Counted from the first letter of the stretch, positions 9,354 through 19,049 are shown. The stretch: 42,346 bases of DNA from Candidatus Woesearchaeota archaeon (GCA_018663865.1 JABJPM010000017.1:1-42346), one strand, 5' to 3'. Made by a program: numbers and translations. Notes: generated by a model from the letters alone, not told the origin.

Positions 9354-9817
9354 TTACCTTCCTCCCCAAGAGTCAATCTTTCATCAAATTTTGAAAAATC
9401 GATGCAAATATAAATCTCCTGATTTTCAAAATTTGGATAATCAACGCAAGTAGATCTATGTCCAGTAAAACTAGAATCCCCTATAAAAAATTGACCATTA
9501 TAATCAACAACGTAGCACGCACCATAAATGGGATAAAATATATTTTTTGTTTCTTTGATTAAAAGATCTTTATTTCCAGTTAGTAACCAATCATTAACCA
9601 AATCTCCAATTATTTTATCATCTTCGACAAAAGAATTCAAATAAGATTCTAATACGAATATATTTTCATAAGAATAGATTGCATCATCTACTCCAATTTC
9701 ACTTTCGACATTATCCCCTCCAAATCCAATAAAAATTACCAGCAATATGGCCAATAATACTGCAATAAGAATAAAACTGAATGCATCACTAAGTGTTGTT
9801 TCGCCACGTTTATACAT
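9344..9817 (-). CDS. Prepilin-like protein
   Basis: MYKRGETTLSDAFSFILIAVLLAILLVIFIGFGG; KRG|E class III-like leader; overlaps both neighbours. Confidence 0.78.
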   Translation of the reverse strand: MYKRGETTLSDAFSFILIAVLLAILLVIFIGFGGDNVESEIGVDDAIYSYENIFVLESYLNSFVEDDKIIGDLVNDWLLTGNKDLLIKETKNIFYPIYGACYVVDYNGQFFIGDSSFTGHRSTCVDYPNFENQEIYICIDFSKFDERLTLGEEGKCF

Positions 9818-10280
9818 TTGTAATCACCTTAAAATCCATAAACCCATTTTTCAAATCCCCATTCTCTGAAATTATGACCAATTTTCGAGTATCATAGCAA
9901 TCGTATTTAGCAGTCTTTAAGCCACAAACAATTTTTTGTGCAACCATCTCCTTATTTAATTCAACAATTCTAATTTCGCTCCCATTAAGATGGTATAAAT
10001 TCATCTGTACCCCATTAAAAGTATTGAAACAACTCTTTAATCGCCCCTCATTAAAATTATTTAAATTTAAAATTCCATTTTCTAAACCAATACAAGTTTC
10101 AGAATCCAATAATCGATAAACTATGGAGTGTTGCTCCAAATTAGACGTTTCAACATCTATCTTCACTCCGTGAGTAAAAACTAAAATGATAAATACTACT
10201 ACAAAAATTATCACAAATGCATAAAAAATCATTTTCAATTGCTCTTTCTCATAAACTTGTCCTTTTTTTCCAATATCCAT
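9810..10280 (-). CDS. Prepilin-like protein
   Basis: MDIGKKGQVYEKEQLKMIFYAFVIIFVVVFIILVF; KKG|Q leader. Confidence 0.78.
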   Translation of the reverse strand: MDIGKKGQVYEKEQLKMIFYAFVIIFVVVFIILVFTHGVKIDVETSNLEQHSIVYRLLDSETCIGLENGILNLNNFNEGRLKSCFNTFNGVQMNLYHLNGSEIRIVELNKEMVAQKIVCGLKTAKYDCYDTRKLVIISENGDLKNGFMDFKVITNV

Positions 10281-10672
10281 TATTCTTCAACTCCTATCGC
10301 AGAAAAACCATATCGGTCTTTTACTAAAAAAATAGAATTATATTTTTTTACATCGAGCGAATAAATCGGCGAGTTCGAATCTTTTGAACAATAATATTTT
10401 GATCCTGCTGTGCCACCGATACTGACAATATATTTACATTCATCTTTGAATCCAACATAATAATCCGCATCATTTAAAAAATATTCAATTGCATAATCCC
10501 CACTATCAAATCCAATCAATAAATCTGTAGCGAGTCCAAAATCATTAACAATTAATTTTTCATTAAATGCGTCACCATTGGAAGATTTTTCCATAACATA
10601 CAGCATTGGGAGAAAAACAACTATAACAATAATAACATACGTGGACCAAAAATATATTCTTTCCTCAGCCAT
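10280..10672 (-). CDS. Single-TM extracytoplasmic protein in pilin cluster
   Basis: MAEERIYFWSTYVIIVIVVFLPMLYVM; two Cys; overlaps the next gene by 1 bp; no clear KKG leader. Confidence 0.7.
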   Translation of the reverse strand: MAEERIYFWSTYVIIVIVVFLPMLYVMEKSSNGDAFNEKLIVNDFGLATDLLIGFDSGDYAIEYFLNDADYYVGFKDECKYIVSIGGTAGSKYYCSKDSNSPIYSLDVKKYNSIFLVKDRYGFSAIGVEE

Positions 10673-10711
10673 ATAATAATTCTTTTGAAATAGGCATTTA
10701 TATTACTTTTC

Positions 10712-11200
10712 CTACACTTCATTCAGTATCAAAGTATTATTGATAATTTCAATACTTAAATCTACATATTCTCCTTGAGTTACAGTCACGATTTTGGAAG
10801 AATGAATAGTATTAATTTCATCAAATTCAAAAGTTGTTATTAATTCTGGGTTTTTGCAAGATTCTGGAGAATTATGCTCATCACATATCACTAAACAAGA
10901 TTTACCAAAACAGGCTGCAGGCCTTTCAAAAATACCTGATTTTTGGTTCTGCCCCATATCAAATGCAACCAAATAATGGCCATTACTCATGTAGAATAAA
11001 AAAGTAGAACTTTCACCATGTTGCATATTGTCTATAGTAGTCGACATAGCTGAAAGTGATTTTTCAGTTAATTGGGAAACATCAGGAAATAAAAATTCAA
11101 AAATTGAACTTCCGACATTAAATAAAAATAATAAAATAATTACTCCAAGTATTAACCCTACAACAGATTTTATACTCATATTTAATTGTGCCTTGCTCAT
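10712..11200 (-). CDS. Prepilin-like protein
   Basis: MSKAQLNMSIKSVVGLILGVIILLFLFNVG; 4 Cys. Confidence 0.75.
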   Translation of the reverse strand: MSKAQLNMSIKSVVGLILGVIILLFLFNVGSSIFEFLFPDVSQLTEKSLSAMSTTIDNMQHGESSTFLFYMSNGHYLVAFDMGQNQKSGIFERPAACFGKSCLVICDEHNSPESCKNPELITTFEFDEINTIHSSKIVTVTQGEYVDLSIEIINNTLILNEV

Positions 11201-11415
11201 TATGAAAATCCCGCCGTCAAATTTTTTGGAGTGCTATCTCTTGCAATACCCAAAAAATCGCCAACACTATCAAAAATTATACTAGATTGTCCACTAAATA
11301 TCATGAGAATTATTAATACTACAATAAGGATTATTAATAATTTTACTATATGTTCAATGGACATGCCTTGTCCACGGTTGTTATTCAAAAAAGAATAAAA
11401 AAAATTAAAATTCAT
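11200..11415 (-). CDS. Small prepilin-like protein
   Basis: NNNRGQGMSIEHIVKLLIILIVVLIILMIFSGQSS; 71 aa. Confidence 0.72.
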   Translation of the reverse strand: MNFNFFYSFLNNNRGQGMSIEHIVKLLIILIVVLIILMIFSGQSSIIFDSVGDFLGIARDSTPKNLTAGFS

Positions 11416-11418
11416 TGT

Positions 11419-11763
11419 TTAACAAGATATTGATGAACACGAGACCTTTCCATTAGATACTAATTCAGCACATGTCATCTCTACAACATCCTCTCCGCCG
11501 CCAGAAATTTCAAAAACATTTGTACAGAATTGATTTCTTAAAGATTCATCGCCAACAGTATCGTACCTAGTACATAATCCATCACATTTCAAAATTGCTG
11601 CTTGAGCATCAATTGCTTGAGATTCCCAAATTTCATTCCACCAATCCATGAAATTTCCTGAGCCACCAGCTAATGCAACCACTAAAATAACTAAAACAAA
11701 AATTGCTAAGATCGTAATTATAATAGTATTGATAGAAAGTGTTTGACCTTTTTTATTATTCAT
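11419..11763 (-). CDS. Prepilin-like protein, 6 Cys
   Basis: MNNKKGQTLSINTIIITILAIFVLVILVVALAGG; SD GAGGTGAT supports start at 11763 rather than the track start 11784. Confidence 0.8.
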   Translation of the reverse strand: MNNKKGQTLSINTIIITILAIFVLVILVVALAGGSGNFMDWWNEIWESQAIDAQAAILKCDGLCTRYDTVGDESLRNQFCTNVFEISGGGEDVVEMTCAELVSNGKVSCSSISC

Positions 11764-11816
11764 TATATTATCACCTCTAACCAATTATTATTGGATTATT
11801 TATTTAAATCTTTTGG

Positions 11817-12410
11817 TTAATCACAAATATTATTTGGGCCCTTTATAGAAAGAATTCCCTCACTAACAATGCAAATAGAATCAGAATTGGGTTTATAAAA
11901 AACATAATCTAAATTTACATTTTTCAATCCTTTATCAGAAGAAATTTTAACATTACTAGAAAAAAACAGAGTAATTCTGTCATCCTTAATATTTCCCGGA
12001 AATTCTAAGAAAACCCCATTTTTATCAAAGCAAGGAGTTACATCTCCAATCCATTTTTCTAAAAATTTTCCACCTTGATTATTAATAAAATTAAGGGACA
12101 TATCTCCCGCATCATCATAAAAATTCAAACTATAATCATTGGGAAATGAAAATCCCTCAACTTCACAAAAACAACTTTTCTTTGAACTATCCCTGCAATC
12201 ATATAAACTAGAAATCAATACATCTTCAACAAATTCCACTGAATCATCTTGGGTAGATTGTTCTTCCGCAGTTAAACTAACTTGAAATCCCAACATTTCC
12301 CGAATTTCGGAATATGCAGGCCCGGCCCATGCAAGGACCACTACAATCAAAATCAAAATCAGAATCGGTTTTACTATAGAATTTAAAACCATATCTCCGT
12401 TTTTATTCAT
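11817..12410 (-). CDS. Prepilin-like protein, 6 Cys
   Basis: MNKNGDMVLNSIVKPILILILIVVVLAWAG; start overlaps the upstream stop. Confidence 0.77.
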   Translation of the reverse strand: MNKNGDMVLNSIVKPILILILIVVVLAWAGPAYSEIREMLGFQVSLTAEEQSTQDDSVEFVEDVLISSLYDCRDSSKKSCFCEVEGFSFPNDYSLNFYDDAGDMSLNFINNQGGKFLEKWIGDVTPCFDKNGVFLEFPGNIKDDRITLFFSSNVKISSDKGLKNVNLDYVFYKPNSDSICIVSEGILSIKGPNNICD

Positions 12411-12568
12411 CCTCCGAACCTCACGACAGTTTTTAACTGTTTCAAAATATCTGAAACCCTATCATTTTGGTCCCCGATGATTAATAAAATTAAAATTAAT
12501 AAAATAATTAATAAAATCCAAACTCCCATTTTATCCCAAACAATTTCGGCTTTTTTACCGATTTTCAT
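12407..12568 (-). CDS. 53-aa single-TM prepilin-like microprotein
   Basis: MKIGKKAEIVWDKMGVWILLIILLILILLIIGDQNDRVSDILKQLKTVVRFGG*; GGAGTGGTG SD-like sequence; ATGA overlap with the next gene. Not in ORF track. Confidence 0.75.
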   Translation of the reverse strand: MKIGKKAEIVWDKMGVWILLIILLILILLIIGDQNDRVSDILKQLKTVVRFGG

Positions 12569-13424
12569 TGCACCACTCCTTTATAGAATCTCCCGAACCA
12601 ATATTTAATCCAGCAATGTAATCCTCCTTCACTGTAGACATCATAAGAATAGAACTTCCCACTCCTATAGCCCCTCGAGCACATAATGATGCAACAAGAG
12701 ATGTAGCAATTCCTCCCGACCCATATATGGCCGCGCCGCATACCACAATACTTCCCACTCCAACCCCCAATTCAGTCCAAAATGCCGCATTATATCTTCT
12801 ATCCTTATCAATTAAAAATCCGACATATAGGGGTTCATCAGTACTAAAAACAGAAAAAGAATTTTGTAAATTATCTCCAATTTGGTTTGGCAAACCACCC
12901 CCATAAAAATACTCATAAAAAGTTATTTCTTCAGAAGATAGAGGAAGATTTTCAGTTTTTAAAAAATCATTAAACTCGCCCATTGACAATTCAGAATATT
13001 TATCTTTGACATCCTCATCAAAATCAATTCTGGAACAAACAAAACACCACTCGTCGCTACCCATGAAATCATTGTTATCCAAAAAATCTCGTTTTCCCTC
13101 TCCAAATTGATACCAACAATCATACATTTCATTAGTAATTTCCCCATAAATTTCATTCTTATCAGTAGATTTTATTTCAATCAAATTAGTTTCGCATACA
13201 ACATTATCTATTAATGTATTTCCAAGTATTTTGCTTCGTTCTTTCAACAACACACTATCTCTGCATGCTTCTCGATTCACACTATCCTCTCCGATCTGTA
13301 AAATAGTAGTTGTAGCAAAAAATAATATTCCTGCAACAATTATAACTGGAATAGCCACAACAATAACCCTCATCATTTCTCCTTTTTTATCAAGATACAA
13401 TTGAATCCACCTTCCCAGTAACAA
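12555..13424 (-). CDS. Prepilin-like/minor pilin-like protein with C-terminal hydrophobic segment
   Basis: ...YLDKKGEMMRVIVVAIPVIIVAGILFFATTT; start ambiguous (TTG at 13424 or TTG near 13400). Confidence 0.72.
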   Translation of the reverse strand: MLLGRWIQLYLDKKGEMMRVIVVAIPVIIVAGILFFATTTILQIGEDSVNREACRDSVLLKERSKILGNTLIDNVVCETNLIEIKSTDKNEIYGEITNEMYDCWYQFGEGKRDFLDNNDFMGSDEWCFVCSRIDFDEDVKDKYSELSMGEFNDFLKTENLPLSSEEITFYEYFYGGGLPNQIGDNLQNSFSVFSTDEPLYVGFLIDKDRRYNAAFWTELGVGVGSIVVCGAAIYGSGGIATSLVASLCARGAIGVGSSILMMSTVKEDYIAGLNIGSGDSIKEWCNENR

Positions 13425-13521
13425 ACATATAGAATAAAAAGATAGATACCATTATTAAAACTAAAATGAAAATTTCCTTAAGATATTCATCCAAAACCCC
13501 TTTTTTATTCATACTTTTCAT
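13390..13521 (-). CDS. 43-aa prepilin-like microprotein
   Basis: MKSMNKKGVLDEYLKEIFILVLIMVSIFLFYMFVTGKVDSIVS*; KKG|V leader; directly downstream of tadC. Not in ORF track. Confidence 0.72.
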   Translation of the reverse strand: MKSMNKKGVLDEYLKEIFILVLIMVSIFLFYMFVTGKVDSIVS

Positions 13522-13543
13522 TTTAATTTATTACTTTATAAAT

Positions 13544-15688
13544 TTACCCGCCAACAGCCCCAAGGGTAGTCGCAGCAATCCTTCCGAAAATTAATACTGA
13601 AATTAAAGTAACAACTAAATAAATCATTGTCCCTTTAATGAGATTCTTTCCAACACTATTCTGTTCACTTAATTTATCTACCCCAAATTCTATGCTATTA
13701 GCCAAAACAGTCAAAATATAAATTATCTGAACAACATAAATTCCAACAACAACTTGAAACCAGTATCCTGGAATTGCATCCGCTTTATTGAATAATTCAG
13801 AAAACGTAGATAAGTCCATTCCACCACCTGCAGACAATGCAGAATTATCTTGCAATCCTGATAATCTATCACTTAATTTTGAAATTACTCCTACAATCAT
13901 GCTAGATATTCCTACAACAATTCCAGAAATTACCGGCGCCATAAAATTAATTTGACTCTTCATACTGGATATTATTTCAGACAATAAATCTTTCAATCGT
14001 TCATTAACACTATGGACATTGCTAACATAATTAGATATGCTCGTTAAAGATTGTGCAACAACAGTTGGGCCCTTCCTAGAACTCTCAATTAATACTTCCA
14101 TAGAACTCTCTACAAGAGGACTAGGATAATTTAATAACGCACCATTGTCTGGATTGAAAATCGCTTCCCTTAAGTCCATGCCAGCCTTTGTAAGATTTAA
14201 ATGGATCTTTTCAAAGAATTTTCCAGCAGGGGTGCCACTCATGGTTTTGGCAACATCTTGAAAAGCTAACTCTGAAGGAATACCATCTCCAATCCTTGTG
14301 CCAAGTTGGAATAATGCAGTAGAAAACTCCTTTTCTAATTTTTTAGTTTCATTTCGAATAAACATTGCTTTTTTAGTTTTGGATTTATAATATAGCCCAA
14401 TACTCAACGCAATTCCTAGTGGAATAAACATTCCAAGAATGAGTGCCCCTAAACCAAATGGACCAATACATCCTTTTTCATTACAATCAAAATCCAAAAA
14501 TGATTCTCCGACACCATCTGAATTTTTCCAGAATTCAAAATCATAAGCAGGATTTATTGCATTAACTATAAATGGTGAGATCCCTATTAAAAACAACAAA
14601 ACAAACAACATAACTGAAAAAGTGAATGCTCCTTTTTTTCTAGATAAATCTACATTCATTTCACCATAACTTCCAGGGCGCTTGGACAATATATTAACTC
14701 CAGAATTATATACAATTATTGGCAAAAGAACATTATAAACTGCAAATAAATAATACCACTTAACCCCTGGTATAAATGCCCCAATTAATGGGAAGATGAC
14801 CAAACCTAAGATTGGCAATATTACCCCTAGCATATGTAGCATAGTTATAGGATTTTTTAAATCCTGAGCATAATGCAACATTCTTTCATAAGTTCCATCC
14901 AAAATAACTTTCAAAGATTTATCAAGCAATTCCAATCTTCGGTCTTCACTTGGTTCATACAAACTACTTTCAACTAAATGAAAAGAATTAACAAACTCTA
15001 GATTATATTCTCTCCACTTTCCAAGATAATTTTCCAAAGAATCTTTCAGAGTTGAATACTTTCCAGTCTCAATATCCCAAAATACTTTTTTCAAATCTAA
15101 CGAAAGAGGATCAGAAATATGGTCTGCCGCAAATTTGATCGCGTTTTCCAGATTTGAAGTATGCCTCATATAAATAACAATATATAACAAACATAAAACC
15201 ATCTGATTGCCTGCTGCCAATCTCCACTTATCTGCCAATCGAAGTGGATATCTAGTAATTGGACCAATTATTACAACAGAAATTAAAATAAATACCATTG
15301 ATAATAATAAAAGACCCATCTGGCCTGTTGCAAAATAAGATACTGCTCCAACAATTAAACTAAGAATTACTAATATGGATGCAAAAACCATTGCAAAACT
15401 AGCTGCACCCACTGGAGTCATATTTAAATGTGCAATGGCAATGCTTTCCTCAATTTTTTTAATATCCTTTTCAGAAGGATTTACTTTAATTATATCTTCA
15501 GAAAAATTACAAAATTTTTCATAAGTAGTATTTGTTTTTCCGAGTGCTTCTTTTCTAAAAGCCAAATATTGTTTAGAAAATTTTGGATCAGGAGAATAAC
15601 TTCCAACACCTTCCAAATTAACATTTTTATCTAATTTGGTTTTATATTTATCCAATACTTCATCAATTTCTTTATTTGAAATCGGCAT
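13544..15688 (-). CDS. TadC/ArlJ-like type IV pilus platform protein (two T2SSF-like regions)
   Basis: 714 aa polytopic; C-terminal region FSTALFQLGTRIGDGIPSELAFQDVAKTMSGTPAGKFFEKI...; SD GAGGTGA; overlaps the ATPase stop. Confidence 0.9.
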   Translation of the reverse strand: MPISNKEIDEVLDKYKTKLDKNVNLEGVGSYSPDPKFSKQYLAFRKEALGKTNTTYEKFCNFSEDIIKVNPSEKDIKKIEESIAIAHLNMTPVGAASFAMVFASILVILSLIVGAVSYFATGQMGLLLLSMVFILISVVIIGPITRYPLRLADKWRLAAGNQMVLCLLYIVIYMRHTSNLENAIKFAADHISDPLSLDLKKVFWDIETGKYSTLKDSLENYLGKWREYNLEFVNSFHLVESSLYEPSEDRRLELLDKSLKVILDGTYERMLHYAQDLKNPITMLHMLGVILPILGLVIFPLIGAFIPGVKWYYLFAVYNVLLPIIVYNSGVNILSKRPGSYGEMNVDLSRKKGAFTFSVMLFVLLFLIGISPFIVNAINPAYDFEFWKNSDGVGESFLDFDCNEKGCIGPFGLGALILGMFIPLGIALSIGLYYKSKTKKAMFIRNETKKLEKEFSTALFQLGTRIGDGIPSELAFQDVAKTMSGTPAGKFFEKIHLNLTKAGMDLREAIFNPDNGALLNYPSPLVESSMEVLIESSRKGPTVVAQSLTSISNYVSNVHSVNERLKDLLSEIISSMKSQINFMAPVISGIVVGISSMIVGVISKLSDRLSGLQDNSALSAGGGMDLSTFSELFNKADAIPGYWFQVVVGIYVVQIIYILTVLANSIEFGVDKLSEQNSVGKNLIKGTMIYLVVTLISVLIFGRIAATTLGAVGG

Positions 15689-17966
15689 TATTCACCTCTG
15701 TTTCCAACCATTCTTTCCACCTAAATAAGATTCTTTTGGTATTAAGTTCACCGTATTTTGTTAAAACAGAATCGGAAATTTTATGAAACTGATCATTGGC
15801 CGCAATAACAAATGGAGCCTCCAAAATAGACGCTCTTTTTGTTTTATGATAACTCTTTAATAATTCCTCTTTTATAGTTTTCCTAAGTATGATGTTTTCC
15901 CATACTGCATCCCAATCTCCTGCCCACTCTTTAACATTACCTGCAATTTGTTTTATGATTTCAGAATCCCCATTTAGTAAACTATCCGTGGGTTCCAATT
16001 CATCTGTTTCGGGATTATAAAGCATAAGATCTACAAATCCCCCTTCTTTTTGAGGATCATCATCCCATTCTTTTCTTACTTCAGTAATACTCAAAACTCT
16101 CCTCAATTTTTTTAAACCATCTGGAGATTTGATGGGGTTAGAAACCACAATTATATCTGTTGCTTTAAAACTTGTTCGTGGAACTCCCAAATCATTTACA
16201 ACCCTGTCAAAGATAGAATACGGGCTACCACCATGAATCGTTCCTGCAACAACATTCGCCAATGCGCCAACCCTCATGGCCTCATAAAGTGCTAATGCCT
16301 CTTTACTTCTTACTTCACCAACAATTAAACTACTATCTCCCAATCTTAAACTTGTTCTAATTCCTTCTTCCGCAGATAATTCCGTTCCGCCTTCCATTAA
16401 TGCGGAACGCACTTTCAGAGGCTGTATATTATATCCTAATTTTCTTAATGAACCTACTGGCAACTCCAAAGTATCTTCCACAGTAATTACTCTTGCCTTT
16501 CGCATAATCTCCACCATTGCAGCCCCCAATAATGAAGTTTTACCGCTACTCCGGGTTCCAGCGAATAACATTGTTCTTCCACCATCTATAAAAAAACTAA
16601 GTAATGCGGCCCCCATTGAATTTATCATTTTTTTGTCCATAAATAATGGGAATGTCCATGGATTGTCCCTATGCCTCCTAAAAGCATATCCTAATCCAAC
16701 CGGATTCAGGGGGGAAGTAATTATTGCCACTCTCGCCCGTGCGCCCGGAATAATTAATTCAGTATCTAAAACTGGATTTGCCTCATCGAGTGGCCTTCCG
16801 GAAATTAATCTAAATTTTGTAGCCCATCCCTCTCCATCCCTTTTACTAGGAATGATATTTGTCGAACAATCACCATAATCTTGATGAACTATATAGATTG
16901 GGCTTTCACCAATCGGACCATTAACTACAATATCCTGTATTTTTTCATCTGCCAAGATTATTTCCAGCAACCCAAATCCAACAGTATATCTTACCAAAAT
17001 TTTAGCTAATTTTTCAACTGTAGAATATTCAAGATCAATTCCTTTTCTTTGTGCCAACTCCCCAATAAGGTCCCTCCCAATATTAAAAAAGGTCTCCCTC
17101 GTCCTTTCAGGATTGGTAAATTCTTCAGCAACAGGTTCGTGTTCAGCTAAAACCGTTCGAGCAAGATCCAATAATTCTAGATAATCTTCACTCAAATTGA
17201 ACTCGGGTGGCGTCAAATGATACCTTGGTTTAATATCATCATCCAAATCAAAAATCATAACTGATGCATCATCATTCAAAAGATAGCTATCTATTTCTCC
17301 TGCATTCATCGGCGGTTCAGCCATCATCCGTGTGTGCATAAAATTTGGCGAAATTAGAGGTTTGAAATAATTTGAGTAAATTTTTCTATCCCCTATAACA
17401 AATCCATCTAATTCATCTTTTGTAAGAGAAATTAATTTTGTTTTTTCAATTAAATCAAACATTTCTTGTAATGTTTTCAAATAAGTATCTTCTTGGGTTT
17501 TTTCAAAATCAGATTCGATTTTGGTTAATTTAATCTTTTGTTCTCGAATCAATCTTTTTAATTCAACATATGCACCAATAGGATCGGACCTAATTAAATT
17601 CGTAACAATATATTGTAGTTCCCCAAACCTATTAGAAACAGAATTTGAATATCCCGGATCCATCCCTGTAGAGTATAAACTAATAACTTTTTTTTGTTTT
17701 GTTAAATAAACATAAATATTTGCAATTTCCCTCAACATTTTAGTTTGTTCTACATCATATAAATAATTCTTGTCTGCAGAAAGAACTAATCTAGAAATAT
17801 TTGGACTTTCAACAATCCTATCAATTATAGATGCCATACATAATTTATTATTTTCAATTGAAGGCGGATACGACAATCCAATGAAATTCACTTTCATAAT
17901 ATGGTCATCGCCCTCTTGTACGATTTCATATTCCCCGGGTTTCAATTTTTTTCTAGAAATTGACAT
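15672..17966 (-). CDS. TadA/VirB11-like type II/IV secretion ATPase
   Basis: Walker A FAGTRSSGKTSLLGA, RVITVEDTLELP, LIVGEVRSKEALALYEAMRVGALANVVAGTIHGGSPYSIFDRVVNDLGVP; SD GGTGAT upstream of the ATG at 17966. Confidence 0.95.
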   Translation of the reverse strand: MSISRKKLKPGEYEIVQEGDDHIMKVNFIGLSYPPSIENNKLCMASIIDRIVESPNISRLVLSADKNYLYDVEQTKMLREIANIYVYLTKQKKVISLYSTGMDPGYSNSVSNRFGELQYIVTNLIRSDPIGAYVELKRLIREQKIKLTKIESDFEKTQEDTYLKTLQEMFDLIEKTKLISLTKDELDGFVIGDRKIYSNYFKPLISPNFMHTRMMAEPPMNAGEIDSYLLNDDASVMIFDLDDDIKPRYHLTPPEFNLSEDYLELLDLARTVLAEHEPVAEEFTNPERTRETFFNIGRDLIGELAQRKGIDLEYSTVEKLAKILVRYTVGFGLLEIILADEKIQDIVVNGPIGESPIYIVHQDYGDCSTNIIPSKRDGEGWATKFRLISGRPLDEANPVLDTELIIPGARARVAIITSPLNPVGLGYAFRRHRDNPWTFPLFMDKKMINSMGAALLSFFIDGGRTMLFAGTRSSGKTSLLGAAMVEIMRKARVITVEDTLELPVGSLRKLGYNIQPLKVRSALMEGGTELSAEEGIRTSLRLGDSSLIVGEVRSKEALALYEAMRVGALANVVAGTIHGGSPYSIFDRVVNDLGVPRTSFKATDIIVVSNPIKSPDGLKKLRRVLSITEVRKEWDDDPQKEGGFVDLMLYNPETDELEPTDSLLNGDSEIIKQIAGNVKEWAGDWDAVWENIILRKTIKEELLKSYHKTKRASILEAPFVIAANDQFHKISDSVLTKYGELNTKRILFRWKEWLETEVNNADFK

Positions 17967-18052
17967 ATCACCACTCCCCTTTGACAACATAACTTTTAAT
18001 ATACATCTATGTAAATAAATACATAGTATTATTAAATACTTTTCGATTTAAA

Positions 18053-18439
18053 ATGACACAACCAATCCCTGTACAACCAAATTATGTAAATCCGAATGAA
18101 TTGAATACGAGAATCAGAATTTTAGAAGGGAAATATAATTTAACAAGAGAGCGAATGTTATTAATAAATCAGAATATGGTTGACCATTATAAAACATTAA
18201 ACGATGAAATACGAATAATAAAAAAAGATTTAAAAGAAATAAAGGAGACCATGGAGACAATAAAAGATACAAATAGAAACATGATTAAAGAAATGTCTTT
18301 TTTTGCCAGAAAAGAACAACTAAAAGTTTTAGAAAAATATATTAACATGTGGAATCCATTGAACTTTGTAACAAAAGAAGAAGTATTAGAATTAATAAAT
18401 AAAAAAGGTGATAAACATGATTCCAGAAAGAAAAAATGA
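18053..18439 (+). CDS. Coiled-coil protein divergent from pilus ATPase
   Basis: 128 aa; long charged helical stretch; C-terminal ARKEQLKVLEKYINMWNPLNFVTKEEVLELI. Confidence 0.75.
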   Translation: MTQPIPVQPNYVNPNELNTRIRILEGKYNLTRERMLLINQNMVDHYKTLNDEIRIIKKDLKEIKETMETIKDTNRNMIKEMSFFARKEQLKVLEKYINMWNPLNFVTKEEVLELINKKGDKHDSRKKK

Positions 18440-19049
18440 TGCTACAAAAAGGGTCCTTGATTTACAAAAAAATGGTATGCAAGGAAAAGACATTGAGAAT
18501 ACTATGCAACAAGAAAAATTTAATTCTGGCGATATTTCAGCAGGAATAGATCAGGCGGCAGTAAAAAATGAAATTGCCCCGGTAAGAGAACCCTTAAATT
18601 TAGATAGTGTTCCCTCTCCCCAGAATGCTCCTTTAGAGACTGCACAACCTCCTGCAATTCCACAACAAACTGCGCCAGGAATACCTAGCACCACGTCTTT
18701 TGCACCAGAACCAGTAGGAAGGGCAAATTATGAAGCAATCGAGGAAATCGCAGAATCGGTAATTTCGGAAAAATGGGAAGAAATGATTTCTAACATTGGA
18801 GATTTAAGATTATGGAAAGAAAAAGTAGAGACTGATCTTTCTGGAGTAAAACAAGAAATTTTAAGAATTGAATCAAGATTCGAAAATTTACAAAAAGCAG
18901 TTTTGGGTAAAGTTGGAGAGTATAGTGAAGGCGTTACAAATCTAACTACTGAAATGAAGGCAATGGAAAAAGTTTTTGAAAAGATTTTAGAACCATTGAC
19001 TAGAAATGTGAAAGAACTTGATGAGATCACTAAAAAAATGAAAAAATAA
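18417..19049 (+). CDS. Coiled-coil protein with Pro-rich linker
   Basis: MIPERKNDATKRVLDLQKNGMQGKDIENTMQQEKF...; SD AAAAGGTGAT before the ATG at 18417; overlaps the preceding gene. Confidence 0.78.
   Translation: MIPERKNDATKRVLDLQKNGMQGKDIENTMQQEKFNSGDISAGIDQAAVKNEIAPVREPLNLDSVPSPQNAPLETAQPPAIPQQTAPGIPSTTSFAPEPVGRANYEAIEEIAESVISEKWEEMISNIGDLRLWKEKVETDLSGVKQEILRIESRFENLQKAVLGKVGEYSEGVTNLTTEMKAMEKVFEKILEPLTRNVKELDEITKKMKK

Noticed and set aside
10365-10390. tRNA T-loop-like GAGTTCGAATC
   Set aside because: Inside a coding frame with no acceptor/anticodon stems nearby.
16633-16878. 81-aa plus-strand ORF
   Set aside because: Antisense to conserved secretion ATPase motifs.
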